A stretch of DNA of 64,000 nt from an uncultured Chitinophaga sp. GTDB taxonomy: Bacteria; Bacteroidota; Bacteroidia; Cytophagales; Cyclobacteriaceae. Below the pieces are notes generated by a model. The model worked only from the letters and a program-made list of their open reading frames with translations, had not been told where the DNA came from and did no database searches. The stretch spans positions 51,668 through 115,667 of the forward strand of contig CABHOK010000001.1 in NCBI GenBank assembly GCA_902168205.1, read 5' to 3'. Of the stretch, positions 17,916-27,040 are shown in pieces; position 1 is the stretch's first letter, and every line of letters begins with the position of its first letter. The translations under genes were made by a program, and so were the position numbers.

Positions 17916-18389
17916 TTATTGATTAATAGGTTCTACAACAATTTGATTAGAGTATATCTGTGTGATCTTTACAGGTTGTCCCTGCTCGATATAGCTTCCC
18001 AACGTTTTTACTTCAAATATCCGGTTACGGAACTCTGCTTTGCCAATAGGTCTTAGCGTAGATACGGTTACACCTTCATCTCCAATATGAAGATCGCTTA
18101 ATAAGCCTTCATTAACCTTACCATCGTTTGATGATTTGAGCGAGAATTTAGTCCACGCTCCCGTTCGAAAGCTATAAAACAAAGCGACCAGTGTTGCCAC
18201 AAGCGTGCCCATGAGTACATAAAAGCCAACGTCACTACCGAAGTGATTATAGCTGATGATAACAGCGGTGCCGGTAAATATCAGCCCTAACAAACCAACC
18301 ACGGTTGTGCCCGGTATAAATACCAGTTCTACGATAACAAGGCCAAGCCCTATTACCAAAAGCGCAAGTATAATAATCCACATGAGCAT
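17916..18389 (-). CDS. NfeD-like short membrane protein
   Basis: A 157-residue protein with three or four membrane helices in the first 90 residues ([25 protein letters not shown], then [19 protein letters not shown] and [19 protein letters not shown]) and a C-terminal OB-fold domain (about 100-155: [43 protein letters not shown]). This is the short form of NfeD (NfeD1b) that lacks the ClpP-type protease domain. It is cotranscribed with floA; the pair is a standard flotillin-NfeD unit. The protein could begin at M1 or M3. Confidence 0.88.
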   Translation of the reverse strand: MLMWIIILALLVIGLGLVIVELVFIPGTTVVGLLGLIFTGTAVIISYNHFGSDVGFYVLMGTLVATLVALFYSFRTGAWTKFSLKSSNDGKVNEGLLSDLHIGDEGVTVSTLRPIGKAEFRNRIFEVKTLGSYIEQGQPVKITQIYSNQIVVEPINQ

Positions 18390-18420
18390 AACCGGGAAAG
18401 TATAGACATCTATATGCTAA

Positions 18421-18450
18421 TGTGCGGATTATTCAGCAACAATCCGCACA
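18421..18450. other. Perfect hairpin between proS and the nfeD gene
   Basis: TGTGCGGATT / AATCCGCACA (18421-18430, 18441-18450), 10 bp with a 10-base loop. Neither strand has a T-run after it, so it may be a processing or mRNA-stability hairpin rather than a normal terminator. Confidence 0.55.
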
Positions 18451-18473
18451 TCCAGGCATCTGTATTTTTTAAA

Positions 18474-19952
18474 TCAATACGCGCGGGCAAACAATACGCG
18501 TTTAGAAGAAGGTTTACCGGAATACATGCACGTTCCTGCTTCTTCTTTTGCATCTAAGGGAATACAACGTATCGTTGCTTTTGTTTCTTCCTTGATCGCT
18601 GCTTCGGTTTCCTGGGTACCGTCCCAATGTGCAGAAATGAAACCGCCTTTTTCTTCAAGTACTTTCTTGAACTCTTCGTATGTTTCTACTTTCGTAGTAA
18701 CACTGGTTCTGAATGAAAGCGCGCGTTGGTAAATATTGTTTTGAATATCATCCAGCAGCTTTGGTATTTCTATAGCAACCTGGTCGAGCTTCATTACCTG
18801 CTTCTCTTTGGTATCTCTGCGCGCTACTTCTACCGTTCCGTTTTCCATATCACGCGGACCGATCGCCAGGCGCACCGGTACACCTTTCAATTCCCACTCT
18901 GCAAACTTGAAGCCTGGCTTGTGTGTATCACGGTTGTCGAATTTCACACTATATCCCTGCTTGCGAAGAGCTATTGAGATCTCCTGAACTTTATCTGATA
19001 TTTTATTCAGTTCGTCTTCGGTCTTGAAGATCGGCACAATCACTACATGTATAGGAGCAAGTTTCGGAGGCAGTACAAGTCCGTCATCATCCGAGTGTGC
19101 CATGATGAGTGCACCCATCAAACGTGTACTCACACCCCATGAAGTTCCCCATACATAATCCAGTTTACCTTCGCGGCTTGTGAACTGTACATTAAATGCT
19201 TTCGCAAAATTTTGTCCGAGGAAGTGCGATGTACCTGCCTGCAGTGCTTTACCATCCTGCATCATTGCTTCGATGCAATAGGTGTCCACAGCTCCCGGAA
19301 ATTTTTCACCTTCTGATTTTCTTCCCTTCACCACCGGTAACGCCAAAAAGTTTTCAGCGAAGTCTGCATATACATCCAGCATCTGCACAGTTTCTTTTAC
19401 AGCTTCGTCGGCTGTCGCGTGTGCAGTGTGACCTTCCTGCCATAAGAATTCAGCCGTGCGCAGGAACAAGCGCGTGCGCATCTCCCAGCGTACAACGTTC
19501 GCCCACTGGTTAACAAGTATAGGAAGATCGCGATATGATTGAATCCATTTTTTATAGGTGCTCCAGATGATCGCCTCGCTGGTAGGGCGCACCACTAACT
19601 CTTCTTCGAGCTGTGCATCCGGATCCACAATCAACTTTCCTTTATTCTGCGGATCACTCTTCAGGCGGTAGTGCGTAACAATGGCACACTCCTTCGCGAA
19701 GCCTTCAGCATTTTGCTCCTCTGCTTCAAACAAACTCTTGGGCACGAACAGCGGGAAGTAAGCATTGGTGTGACCGGTGTCCTTGAACATCTTGTCAAGA
19801 GCTTGCTGCATCTTTTCCCATATGGAATAGCCATAGGGTTTAATCACCATACAGCCGCGCACGTCTGAGTGCTCGGCCAGATCCGCCTTCTTCACTAATT
19901 CATTGTACCACAAGGAATAATCTTCGTTTCGGCTTGGGAGTTCTTTCGCCAT
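18474..19952 (-). CDS. proS: Prolyl-tRNA synthetase, archaeal/eukaryote-type
   Basis: A 492-residue class II aminoacyl-tRNA synthetase that charges tRNA-Pro. The N-terminal run [24 protein letters not shown], motif-2-like [17 protein letters not shown] and motif-3 region [26 protein letters not shown] mark the short archaeal/eukaryote-like type, without the editing insert of the E. coli form. Anticodon-binding domain from about 290 and a C-terminal zinc-like or Pro-specific domain ending in RVLFARAY (the terminal Tyr is typical). ATG at 19952 was chosen; 13 residues upstream from a TTG do not fit the family. Confidence 0.96.
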   Translation of the reverse strand: MAKELPSRNEDYSLWYNELVKKADLAEHSDVRGCMVIKPYGYSIWEKMQQALDKMFKDTGHTNAYFPLFVPKSLFEAEEQNAEGFAKECAIVTHYRLKSDPQNKGKLIVDPDAQLEEELVVRPTSEAIIWSTYKKWIQSYRDLPILVNQWANVVRWEMRTRLFLRTAEFLWQEGHTAHATADEAVKETVQMLDVYADFAENFLALPVVKGRKSEGEKFPGAVDTYCIEAMMQDGKALQAGTSHFLGQNFAKAFNVQFTSREGKLDYVWGTSWGVSTRLMGALIMAHSDDDGLVLPPKLAPIHVVIVPIFKTEDELNKISDKVQEISIALRKQGYSVKFDNRDTHKPGFKFAEWELKGVPVRLAIGPRDMENGTVEVARRDTKEKQVMKLDQVAIEIPKLLDDIQNNIYQRALSFRTSVTTKVETYEEFKKVLEEKGGFISAHWDGTQETEAAIKEETKATIRCIPLDAKEEAGTCMYSGKPSSKRVLFARAY

Positions 19953-20105
19953 GCTGGTATAATTATTGTTTAAAATTCTATCGAACGGCAAATATAAATT
20001 TTACCGGGTTAAATACTGGCTAATTTTTGTAGCTTTATCAACACAAATCCGAACGGTTTGCCGTTAAATGATTGTTAGGATTAGAGATTCAACCCATAAG
20101 GCACT

Positions 20106-21230
20106 ATGAAAACCAGGATAATATTAAGTTTAGCACTCATAGCCTTCTCTGTTACTGCAACTTTGGCGCAGAGCGAAGGTGACGATATGTACTTTAACAG
20201 CAAGGACCGCGCGAAGCTTCGTGAACAAAAGGCCGCTGAGCAGCAGGCTTATGCCGTCAGCGTAAAAAAGACGAAGAAGATGGAGGAGGTTTCGGTGGAA
20301 GATGAAACAAACATCAACCCTACTGACAGTTATTCTGCACGCAATGTGAACCCGGAATATGCTGCTCGCTCCAACGCTGAAACTGCTCAGGTAGATAACC
20401 AGGATTATTTTCTGAATGACTATCAATACCAGACTTCCAGCAACCTGAATAACTGGAATAATAATTTCAACTCCTGGTATTCCAACCCCTGGTACAACTC
20501 GGCATACTTCGGTTCGGGTATCAATAACTGGAACACACCTTACTATGGCTACAACAGTGCATACTATAGCCCATGGTATGATCCATACTGGAATTACAAC
20601 GGTTGGTCTACTTCTTTCAGCTACTACTGGGGTAACTCCTGGAACTACGGCTGGGGCGGAGGCTATAACTACTGGAACAGACCATACTGCGGAGGCGGCT
20701 GGTCATCTGCATGGGGTCCTTCATGGTCTTACGGAGGCTGGTATGGATATCCGTCAACCATCGTAGTAGTTAACAACGGTGAGGTTAATGGCCGGCCGGT
20801 AAGTTATGGTAAACGCGGAACCAGAGGCAGCAGCGTAGTAACAACCGAGCGTTATAATACTTCACGTACTCGCTCTACAGCTGTAACAACACAACGTTCT
20901 ACCAGCACAACGGGTGGTACCAATGGTCGCATGACAACAACAACACGTCCGACCTTGTCTAACAACAGCAACGATGCTTACTACGACAGACAGTGGAGAA
21001 GCAGAAGCACGACAAATACTTCAGGGAATACACAAAGTACACCATCCAGATCATGGTCTACTGATAATAACAATAGCTGGAGCAATCCAACCCGAAGCAA
21101 TGACAACGGTGGACGTTCCAACAATTCCTATACTCCATCAAGAAGCAATTCATCTTTTGATGGTGGTAGCAGAAGTACTGGCTCAGGAGGTTCATCATCC
21201 GGTGGATCACGCGGCAGAACCAGAAACTGA
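20106..21230 (+). CDS. Secreted Asn/Trp/Tyr-rich low-complexity protein
   Basis: A 374-residue exported protein with signal peptide MKTRIILSLALIAFSVTATLA. After a charged region (about 25-95) come about 110 residues packed with Asn, Trp, Tyr, Gly and Ser (for example NNWNNNFNSWYSNPWYNS), then a Ser/Thr/Arg/Asn-rich tail with many SRS, TTR and GGS words and a basic end GGSRGRTRN. No catalytic motif is visible. Its start lies 153 bases from divergent proS, and the outer-membrane protein gene follows in 29 bases, so the two probably act together at the surface. No known family. Confidence 0.78.
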   Translation: MKTRIILSLALIAFSVTATLAQSEGDDMYFNSKDRAKLREQKAAEQQAYAVSVKKTKKMEEVSVEDETNINPTDSYSARNVNPEYAARSNAETAQVDNQDYFLNDYQYQTSSNLNNWNNNFNSWYSNPWYNSAYFGSGINNWNTPYYGYNSAYYSPWYDPYWNYNGWSTSFSYYWGNSWNYGWGGGYNYWNRPYCGGGWSSAWGPSWSYGGWYGYPSTIVVVNNGEVNGRPVSYGKRGTRGSSVVTTERYNTSRTRSTAVTTQRSTSTTGGTNGRMTTTTRPTLSNNSNDAYYDRQWRSRSTTNTSGNTQSTPSRSWSTDNNNSWSNPTRSNDNGGRSNNSYTPSRSNSSFDGGSRSTGSGGSSSGGSRGRTRN

Positions 21231-21259
21231 TTTATAACAACTGAAATTCATTTTTTGTG

Positions 21260-22765
21260 ATGAGAATTTTTTTTGGGGCAACCCTGAGTGTTATACTATT
21301 GTCCGTAAATTTTTTGTGGGCACAGAGCTACTCGGAATCCGCTTTACTTTTCAGCAGAACTCAACCGGCAGGAAGCGCGCGCATATTAGGACTGGGCGGA
21401 ACGCAAACTGCATTGGGTGGAGACTATAGTTCAGCATTATCCAATCCGGCCGGACTGGGTATGTATAACCGTTCAGAGTTTACATTCTCTCCTGCACTTT
21501 CGTTCTATGATACAAAGTCCGAATTTAACGGTACGTCTACAGACGAAAGTACATCCAAGTTTAATATACCGGGAATCAGCTACGTGATGCACATGGGACG
21601 TGACGATGACGAGCGCAGCTTTCGTGGAGGTTCGCTGGGTATAAGCTTTTCGCGTATCAACGACTTTAACCGCTCTACTATATATAGGGGTCGTAACACG
21701 ACAAACTCGATCGTGGATTATTTCATGGAGCAGGCGAACGGTGACACACCAAGTCAGTTTGATAGTTACCAGTACAATACGCCTACAGGATTAGCCTATT
21801 ATAATTACCTGATCGGTCCTCAATCCATAACCGATCCGAACAAGCCCGATGATCAATACTTTACCGATGCCCCGGTAGAATCTGACCAACAGGAAGAGAT
21901 AGTTACCAAAGGAACTTCCTATCAATGGAATTTCTCGTACGGTGCAAACATTGAAGACAAGTTCTTTTTAGGTGGAGGACTGGGTATATCTACGCTTCGC
22001 TATAAATCACAAAAGACGTTCAGCGAATCATACGTTGATACCGATATCATCGATGGCATGCAGCTCAATGAAAACCTGAGCATTCGCGGATCAGGCGTTA
22101 ATGTAACCATCGGTGCCATTGTAAGACCGGTAGACTTTATACAGTTAGGTGCATCATTCACTTCTCCTACTTACTACCAGATCACAGAGAACTATGATGC
22201 TTCCATGAGTACGAACTGGAACAATTATGATTATTGGGATGGAAGCAAGAATATAACCCTGAATGATCAGTCGGCATCAACCGACATTGTTACTTCTGAA
22301 TATAACCTTACCACACCGCTGAAGATCAGTGCCGGTGTAGCATTTATATCCAAGTTCGGTTTTATCACGGCTGATATTGAGAGAACGAATCCGGCCAAGG
22401 CACGCTATAGCTCGGATATAAGTGGTATATCTTTTTCATCTGAAAATGATGAGATCAAGTCGCTTTACCGTGCTACGAATAATTACCGTATAGGAGCTGA
22501 GTTCCGTTATGAAATTTTCCGCCTGCGTGCCGGCTATAATATTCAGAGCAGCAGTTTTGAGAACGAAGACCTTGATAACAAAATCACCACGATAAGTGGT
22601 GGTGTGGGGGTGCGCCTGAAAAAATTCTATGCAGACTTTGCACTGATCAATCGTTCATTCGACAACTTCTATAGTCCATATACTTTAAACGATGGATCTG
22701 AGCCTGTTGTGAAGATGGAGAACAAAACGCTTACTTCGATGCTTACGTTCGGGTTTACTTTCTAA
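21260..22765 (+). CDS. Outer-membrane beta-barrel protein (FadL/PorV-like)
   Basis: A 501-residue protein with signal peptide (to about residue 22, NFLWA). The mature start SARILGLGGTQTALGGDYSSALSNPAGLGMYNRSEFTFSP is the typical opening of FadL/OmpP1 and PorV-type barrels; alternating-hydrophobic strands follow to a C-terminal Phe (LTFGFTF). FadL-type barrels carry hydrophobic compounds; PorV-type proteins belong to the T9SS attachment complex. I cannot choose between them from sequence alone. Start at ATG 21260; a GTG lies one codon before. It overlaps convergent aroK by 11 bases. Confidence 0.83.
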   Translation: MRIFFGATLSVILLSVNFLWAQSYSESALLFSRTQPAGSARILGLGGTQTALGGDYSSALSNPAGLGMYNRSEFTFSPALSFYDTKSEFNGTSTDESTSKFNIPGISYVMHMGRDDDERSFRGGSLGISFSRINDFNRSTIYRGRNTTNSIVDYFMEQANGDTPSQFDSYQYNTPTGLAYYNYLIGPQSITDPNKPDDQYFTDAPVESDQQEEIVTKGTSYQWNFSYGANIEDKFFLGGGLGISTLRYKSQKTFSESYVDTDIIDGMQLNENLSIRGSGVNVTIGAIVRPVDFIQLGASFTSPTYYQITENYDASMSTNWNNYDYWDGSKNITLNDQSASTDIVTSEYNLTTPLKISAGVAFISKFGFITADIERTNPAKARYSSDISGISFSSENDEIKSLYRATNNYRIGAEFRYEIFRLRAGYNIQSSSFENEDLDNKITTISGGVGVRLKKFYADFALINRSFDNFYSPYTLNDGSEPVVKMENKTLTSMLTFGFTF

Positions 22766-23255
22766 GCTGTATAGCTTCCAATAATTTCCGAACGGAAGGC
22801 TGATGCAATGATACATGCGCCTGCTGATAAACCGGCAGGCGTTTTTTATATAGCTCCGCGAGCCGATCTTCTTTTTCCTTCAAATCATTGGCGTGCAGCA
22901 AAGGTCTGTCTTTATTCAGCGACACACGCTTCAATAACTCAGCAACCGATACATCGATGTATATACTTAGCCCTGACTGCCTGATAACATCTATACCTTC
23001 ATAAAAACAGGGAGCACCGCCACCGGTAGCCATCACAAAACTCTTTTCAGACGCTGCCCACTCGCGCAATACTTCTGCTTCTACCCGGCGGAAGTAATCC
23101 TCACCGTTCTGTGCAAATATATCTTTAACCGCCTTGCCTTCGCGATTTTCAATTTCCTTATCCTGATCAACAAACGGTATACCCAATTCAGCAGCCAGCG
23201 GCCGACCGAGTGTAGATTTACCAGAGCCTGGCATTCCGATGAGGTATATTTTCAT
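22755..23255 (-). CDS. aroK: Shikimate kinase
   Basis: A 166-residue kinase that phosphorylates shikimate on its 3-hydroxyl for aromatic amino-acid synthesis. Walker A GMPGSGKST at 7-15, shikimate-binding FVDQDKEIE (Asp of the DxD), then FRRVEAEVL and ATGGGAPCF, and the LID region SLNKDRPLL. Full length. Its 3' end overlaps the convergent outer-membrane-protein gene by 11 bases, so no terminator fits between them. Confidence 0.94.
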   Translation of the reverse strand: MKIYLIGMPGSGKSTLGRPLAAELGIPFVDQDKEIENREGKAVKDIFAQNGEDYFRRVEAEVLREWAASEKSFVMATGGGAPCFYEGIDVIRQSGLSIYIDVSVAELLKRVSLNKDRPLLHANDLKEKEDRLAELYKKRLPVYQQAHVSLHQPSVRKLLEAIQLRK

Positions 23256-23261
23256 TCCTTA

Positions 23262-23400
23262 ATTATAAAATTGGAAGATTGGAAAATTGTAAAATTTAAA
23301 AATTGAAATATTAGGATTCTCTAATTACAAAGATTGGTGATGACAAAAACGTAAAGCCCCAATCTTTCAATTTTATAATTTCTAATCTTTCAATCTCTCC
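23262..23400. repeat. Octad-periodic dyad element between aroK and the DoxX gene
   Basis: The left side reads as degenerate 8-bp units (TTGGAAGA, TTGGAAAA, TTGTAAAA, TTTAAAAA, TTGAAATA from 23271); the right side is the same kind of array inverted. Arms at 23262-23282 and 23359-23379 match at 20 of 21 positions as an inverted repeat. The right arm reaches the stop codon of the DoxX gene. It is a structured element of unknown origin. Confidence 0.6.
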
Positions 23401-24494
23401 AGCACTTCAGCGGCCTCCGGTGTATCATTATGGTGCCACATGCCTTTCACCGTGCCGTCTTTCCAGAGAGTTATGCCAGGGTTGGAGCGTACTATTGTTT
23501 TCAGTACGGTTGCATCAACAAAGTAGTATGGAATGGCCAGTTGATACTCATGCCTGAATATTTCGAACTGCTCCGAACTTGATGCTGTAAAGGCCATCAT
23601 CTCTACTTTACCATCCAGGTCTTCGGTTAGCTTACGGATCTTGTCCATATTTTCTCCGGATGCTTTGGTGGCATCGTATACTATAAAGAGTAGTTTATTT
23701 CCCTGAAATGTATTCTCGGTAACATCTTCGCCTTCCACACTGCTTACGGAGTAATCAGTGATCTTTGCTTTGGTTTTATCTTCATTCGTCTGGCGAACGC
23801 TTATGTATTTATAGACCAATGTATCCGTCAGGTATTTTTCGGAGTGTACTTCTTCACCATTGTCTTTACGCTGAAATACATATTCAAACACAGGCTGTTC
23901 CTGTGGCTGCATCTGTTCCTTTATGTTGTTACCTATTTTATACGGACGAAAATCAATGAACGGCAGATGTTGTATAGCATATATACCCAAGCCTATGCAC
24001 ACCAGTGTTGAGACTATAATTACGGCATGCCCTTCGCGCGTGCGCAGCACCGGTTGATATTTATCGCGATACCAGAATATATGCAGAATAAATACAATAA
24101 GAATGACATCTTTGGTAAACGACTCCCACGGAGTAAGTTTTATAGCATCGCCAAAGCAACCACAATCCGTTACTTTATTGAAATATGCAGAGTAAAACGT
24201 GAGGAACGTAAAGAAGATGATCAACGCCAGGAGTATAATCGAAGTAATCCGTACTCTATAGTTAATAAGCAATGCTATACCCAACACTACTTCCAGCACA
24301 ATCAGTATAAAACCAATCTCCAGTGCATACGGCTTGAAGAACATAAAGAATGAGCCAAAATCTTCCGCGAATACCTCGAAGTATTCCTCCATCTTTATTT
24401 CCGTCCCGATCGGATCGTTGAGTTTGATCAGACCTGAAAAAATAAACAGCGCGCCAACAAAAAATCTTGAAAATTGATCGATGATCTTCCTCAT
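23382..24494 (-). CDS. DoxX-family membrane protein with thioredoxin-like domain (BT_3928 type)
   Basis: A 370-residue protein. The first 180 residues hold about five membrane helices: the DoxX-like start FSRFFVGALFIFSGLIKLNDP, then a helix with FFMFFKPYALEIGFILIVLEVVLG and others. It includes FNKVTDCGCFGDAIKLTPWESF with two cysteines near a membrane face. The outer part (about 200-370) looks thioredoxin-like (LLFIVYDATKASGENMDKIRKL; ITLWKDGTVKGMWHH) but lacks a CXXC. This is the build of the BT_3928 family, presumed to be redox or electron-transfer linked. The 3' end runs into a dyad element. Confidence 0.8.
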   Translation of the reverse strand: MRKIIDQFSRFFVGALFIFSGLIKLNDPIGTEIKMEEYFEVFAEDFGSFFMFFKPYALEIGFILIVLEVVLGIALLINYRVRITSIILLALIIFFTFLTFYSAYFNKVTDCGCFGDAIKLTPWESFTKDVILIVFILHIFWYRDKYQPVLRTREGHAVIIVSTLVCIGLGIYAIQHLPFIDFRPYKIGNNIKEQMQPQEQPVFEYVFQRKDNGEEVHSEKYLTDTLVYKYISVRQTNEDKTKAKITDYSVSSVEGEDVTENTFQGNKLLFIVYDATKASGENMDKIRKLTEDLDGKVEMMAFTASSSEQFEIFRHEYQLAIPYYFVDATVLKTIVRSNPGITLWKDGTVKGMWHHNDTPEAAEVLERLKD

Positions 24495-24572
24495 GTCCTG
24501 ATAGTTTTTATTCCGTCTTTACACCTGATAGTAACGGACTCTATATTTTTTTAATTCGCGACTATAGTAAAT

Positions 24573-25121
24573 CTATGCGGCAGCCTCCGACAGTTTGATC
24601 AGTGCAAACACCGAATAGTTAATCATATCCTGGTAGTTCGCTTTCACACCTTCACTTACCAGTGTTTTACCCTGGTTGTCTTCGATCTGTTTTACACGCA
24701 ACAACTTCATCAGGATAATATCCGTGATCGAAGTAACACGCATCTCGCGCCAGGCTTCACCATAATCATGATTTTTATTCTGAAGCAGGTCGAACGTTTC
24801 CGTGGCAGCTTCATCGTATAGCGGCTCCAGCGTTTCAAACTTTACATCCATAGCCGAAGATCCTTCGAGCCTGATCTGTATCAGCGCAATGATGCAGTAG
24901 TTGATGATACCGACAAACTCATCCTTAATCGGGTCGTTTACTTTCTGCACGCCTTTCTCCTGGATGCTGCGGATGCGCTGCGCCTTGATATAGATCTGAT
25001 CCGTAATGGATGGCAGCCGTAAAATTCTCCAGGCAGTGCCATAGTCACGAGTCTTCTTTTCAAACAGTGATTTGCAGGTAGCAATTACTGCTTTGTATTC
25101 CTGCGATGTTTTTTCGATCAA
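24573..25121 (-). CDS. DUF1599 protein with two tandem copies
   Basis: A 182-residue cytoplasmic protein made of two DUF1599 units of about 85 residues. Unit 1 has KTRDYGTAWRILRLPSITDQI (about 23-43) and unit 2 KNHDYGEAWREMRVTSITDII; each ends in a helix with NYCIIALIQ or NYSVFALIK. The DYGxAW motif and two-helix pattern are those of MazG-like nucleotide-binding folds, so a housecleaning-type role is possible but not shown. The start must be TTG at 25121, since no ATG is near. It diverges from folP with a 37-base gap. Confidence 0.82.
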   Translation of the reverse strand: MIEKTSQEYKAVIATCKSLFEKKTRDYGTAWRILRLPSITDQIYIKAQRIRSIQEKGVQKVNDPIKDEFVGIINYCIIALIQIRLEGSSAMDVKFETLEPLYDEAATETFDLLQNKNHDYGEAWREMRVTSITDIILMKLLRVKQIEDNQGKTLVSEGVKANYQDMINYSVFALIKLSEAAA

Positions 25122-25158
25122 GGGTATAATACTTTAGGCCGCAAACTTCTTAATTTGA

Positions 25159-26055
25159 ATGACAATTCCATCAATGACGGGCATGAAATCCAGTTTCGAA
25201 AATAATTTTTTTTCAACAAACAAAACACTGAACCTCAACGGAAGGCTTGTAGACCTGCGTACGCCCCGGATTATGGGGATATTAAATGTTACTCCCGACA
25301 GCTTTTACGATGGGAATCGCTACACTTCGGAGGCAGACATACTGAAACAAGTTGAAAAAATGTTGTCGGATGGCGCCATGTTTATTGATGTGGGCGGCTA
25401 TTCCACACGACCGGGTGCCGAAGAAATCTCAGCAGAAGAAGAACAGAAAAGAGTGCTGAAGGCTGTGAAAAATATTTCTCATGAGTTTCCTGACGCTTTT
25501 ATATCTGTAGATACATTTCGAAGCGAGGTTGTTCGCGCAGCGGTAGATGCAGGCGCACACCTTGTAAATGATGTCTCAGGCGGCTCGTTGGATGACGCCA
25601 TGTTCAAAACCGTTGCCGAACTAAAAGTGCCCTATATATTGATGCACATGCGCGGCACACCACAGACCATGAACAAGCTTACGGTATATGAGAACCTGCT
25701 GAAAGACATCATGGACTTCTTTCATGAGAAAATATTTACCCTGCAGCAGCTGGGCGCGAAAGATATTATTGTTGATCCGGGATTTGGTTTTGCTAAAACC
25801 GTTGAACAGAATTTTGAGTTATTGAGTAAGCTCGATCATTTTAACATACTGGGTAAACCTGTACTGGCAGGGCTCTCGCGGAAGTCAATGATCTGGCGCA
25901 CACTGGGTATAACTCCGGAAGAAGCGCTGAATGGGACAACATCACTTAACACCGTAGCATTACTGAAGGGTGCTTCACTGCTGCGTGTACACGATGTAAA
26001 GCAAGCTGCAGAAGCTATTAAACTCATTGAAAAAATTTCAACCGGTCATAACTGA
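25159..26055 (+). CDS. folP: Dihydropteroate synthase
   Basis: A 298-residue TIM-barrel enzyme that joins p-aminobenzoate to 6-hydroxymethyl-dihydropterin diphosphate in folate synthesis, and is the sulfonamide target. Signature MGILNVTPDSFYDG at 39-52, then FIDVGGYSTRPGAEE, ISVDTFRSEV, LVNDVSGG, ILMHMRGTPQTM, IIVDPGFGFAKT and GLSRKSM, in family order. About 25 residues precede the family core; Met6 or Met9 could be the true start. It diverges from the DUF1599 gene and is followed 75 bases on by cdaA, a pairing often seen in Bacteroidetes. Confidence 0.95.
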   Translation: MTIPSMTGMKSSFENNFFSTNKTLNLNGRLVDLRTPRIMGILNVTPDSFYDGNRYTSEADILKQVEKMLSDGAMFIDVGGYSTRPGAEEISAEEEQKRVLKAVKNISHEFPDAFISVDTFRSEVVRAAVDAGAHLVNDVSGGSLDDAMFKTVAELKVPYILMHMRGTPQTMNKLTVYENLLKDIMDFFHEKIFTLQQLGAKDIIVDPGFGFAKTVEQNFELLSKLDHFNILGKPVLAGLSRKSMIWRTLGITPEEALNGTTSLNTVALLKGASLLRVHDVKQAAEAIKLIEKISTGHN

Positions 26056-26115
26056 TAAACGGTTCGCTCACCGGCTAAAAGTCATGAACCGGTAGGGAGG
26101 CCACTTAGTTTTATT

Positions 26116-26123
26116 TACTTTTG
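26116..26123 (+). promoter_or_regulatory. -7 element next to cdaA start
   Basis: TACTTTTG matches TAnnTTTG and ends 7 bases before the cdaA ATG, suggesting a nearly leaderless transcript independent of folP. Confidence 0.4.
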
Positions 26124-26130
26124 TTATAGC

Positions 26131-27003
26131 ATGATTTTTCTTTTCAAAATAGGTTTTCTGGAGGTAAGCTGGGTTGATCTAATTGATATAGCACTGGTTA
26201 GTGTTCTGTTGTATCAAATCTACAAACTCATTCGGGGCAGTATTGCCGTGAATATATTTCTGGGTATACTGGCGCTATACCTGGTATACCTGATTGTGCG
26301 CGCAGCACAGATGGAATTACTCTCCACCATCCTCGGGCAGTTTATGGGTGTTGGTGTACTCGCCATGATCATTCTCTTTCAACCGGAGATACGCAAGTTT
26401 CTACTTGTAATTGGTCGCGGTACAGAATTTCGGGAAAACATTTTCAAGACAATCTCCAACTGGCGTCATCAGTATCACGATGACTTTGATATACTCCAGG
26501 TGATTGAAGCTGTGAAAACACTGAAGGCCACCAAGACCGGAGCACTGGTTGTTTTCTCGCGCGATACCGAATTAAAGTTCTACGCACAAACAGGTGATGC
26601 GCTCGACTCACAGGTAAACAAGCGCCTGCTCATTTCTATCTTCAATAAAAATTCTCCCTTGCACGATGGTGCCGTTATTATACACAAGGGGCGTATACGG
26701 GCTGCACGTTGTGTGTTACCGGTAAGTGAGAACGATCACCTCCCCCCTAATTTTGGTTTGCGTCACCGTGCCGCAGTCGGCATGTCTGAAAGTACTGATA
26801 CATTGGTGCTTGCTATATCTGAAGAAACCGGAAGACTTATACTGGCTCGTAACGGAAAATACCTACGCGCACTCAAGCTCAAGCAAGTGGAGCAACGTAT
26901 ACTCGCCTACCTTCGGAATGATGAACCTATGAACTGGGAAGAGTTCAAAGAAAAAGAAGAGGAAGAACAGGAGTCTGCAGAAACATCAGAAGCAAAAGCA
27001 TAA
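26131..27003 (+). CDS. cdaA: Membrane diadenylate cyclase
   Basis: A 290-residue c-di-AMP synthase of the CdaA type (TIGR00159). Three N-terminal membrane helices (about 15-33, 40-58, 72-83), then the DAC domain with the two catalytic signatures DGA (179-181, in PLHDGAVIIHKGRI) and RHRAA (211-215, in FGLRHRAAVG). It makes c-di-AMP from two ATP at the membrane; that messenger controls potassium transport and envelope stress in other bacteria. The tail is rich in Glu and Lys (KEKEEEEQESAETSEAKA). Lies in the folP-cdaA pair. Confidence 0.96.
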   Translation: MIFLFKIGFLEVSWVDLIDIALVSVLLYQIYKLIRGSIAVNIFLGILALYLVYLIVRAAQMELLSTILGQFMGVGVLAMIILFQPEIRKFLLVIGRGTEFRENIFKTISNWRHQYHDDFDILQVIEAVKTLKATKTGALVVFSRDTELKFYAQTGDALDSQVNKRLLISIFNKNSPLHDGAVIIHKGRIRAARCVLPVSENDHLPPNFGLRHRAAVGMSESTDTLVLAISEETGRLILARNGKYLRALKLKQVEQRILAYLRNDEPMNWEEFKEKEEEEQESAETSEAKA

Positions 27004-27040
27004 AACTTATTACCTTCATGCCTTCTAATAGTGCACAGGC

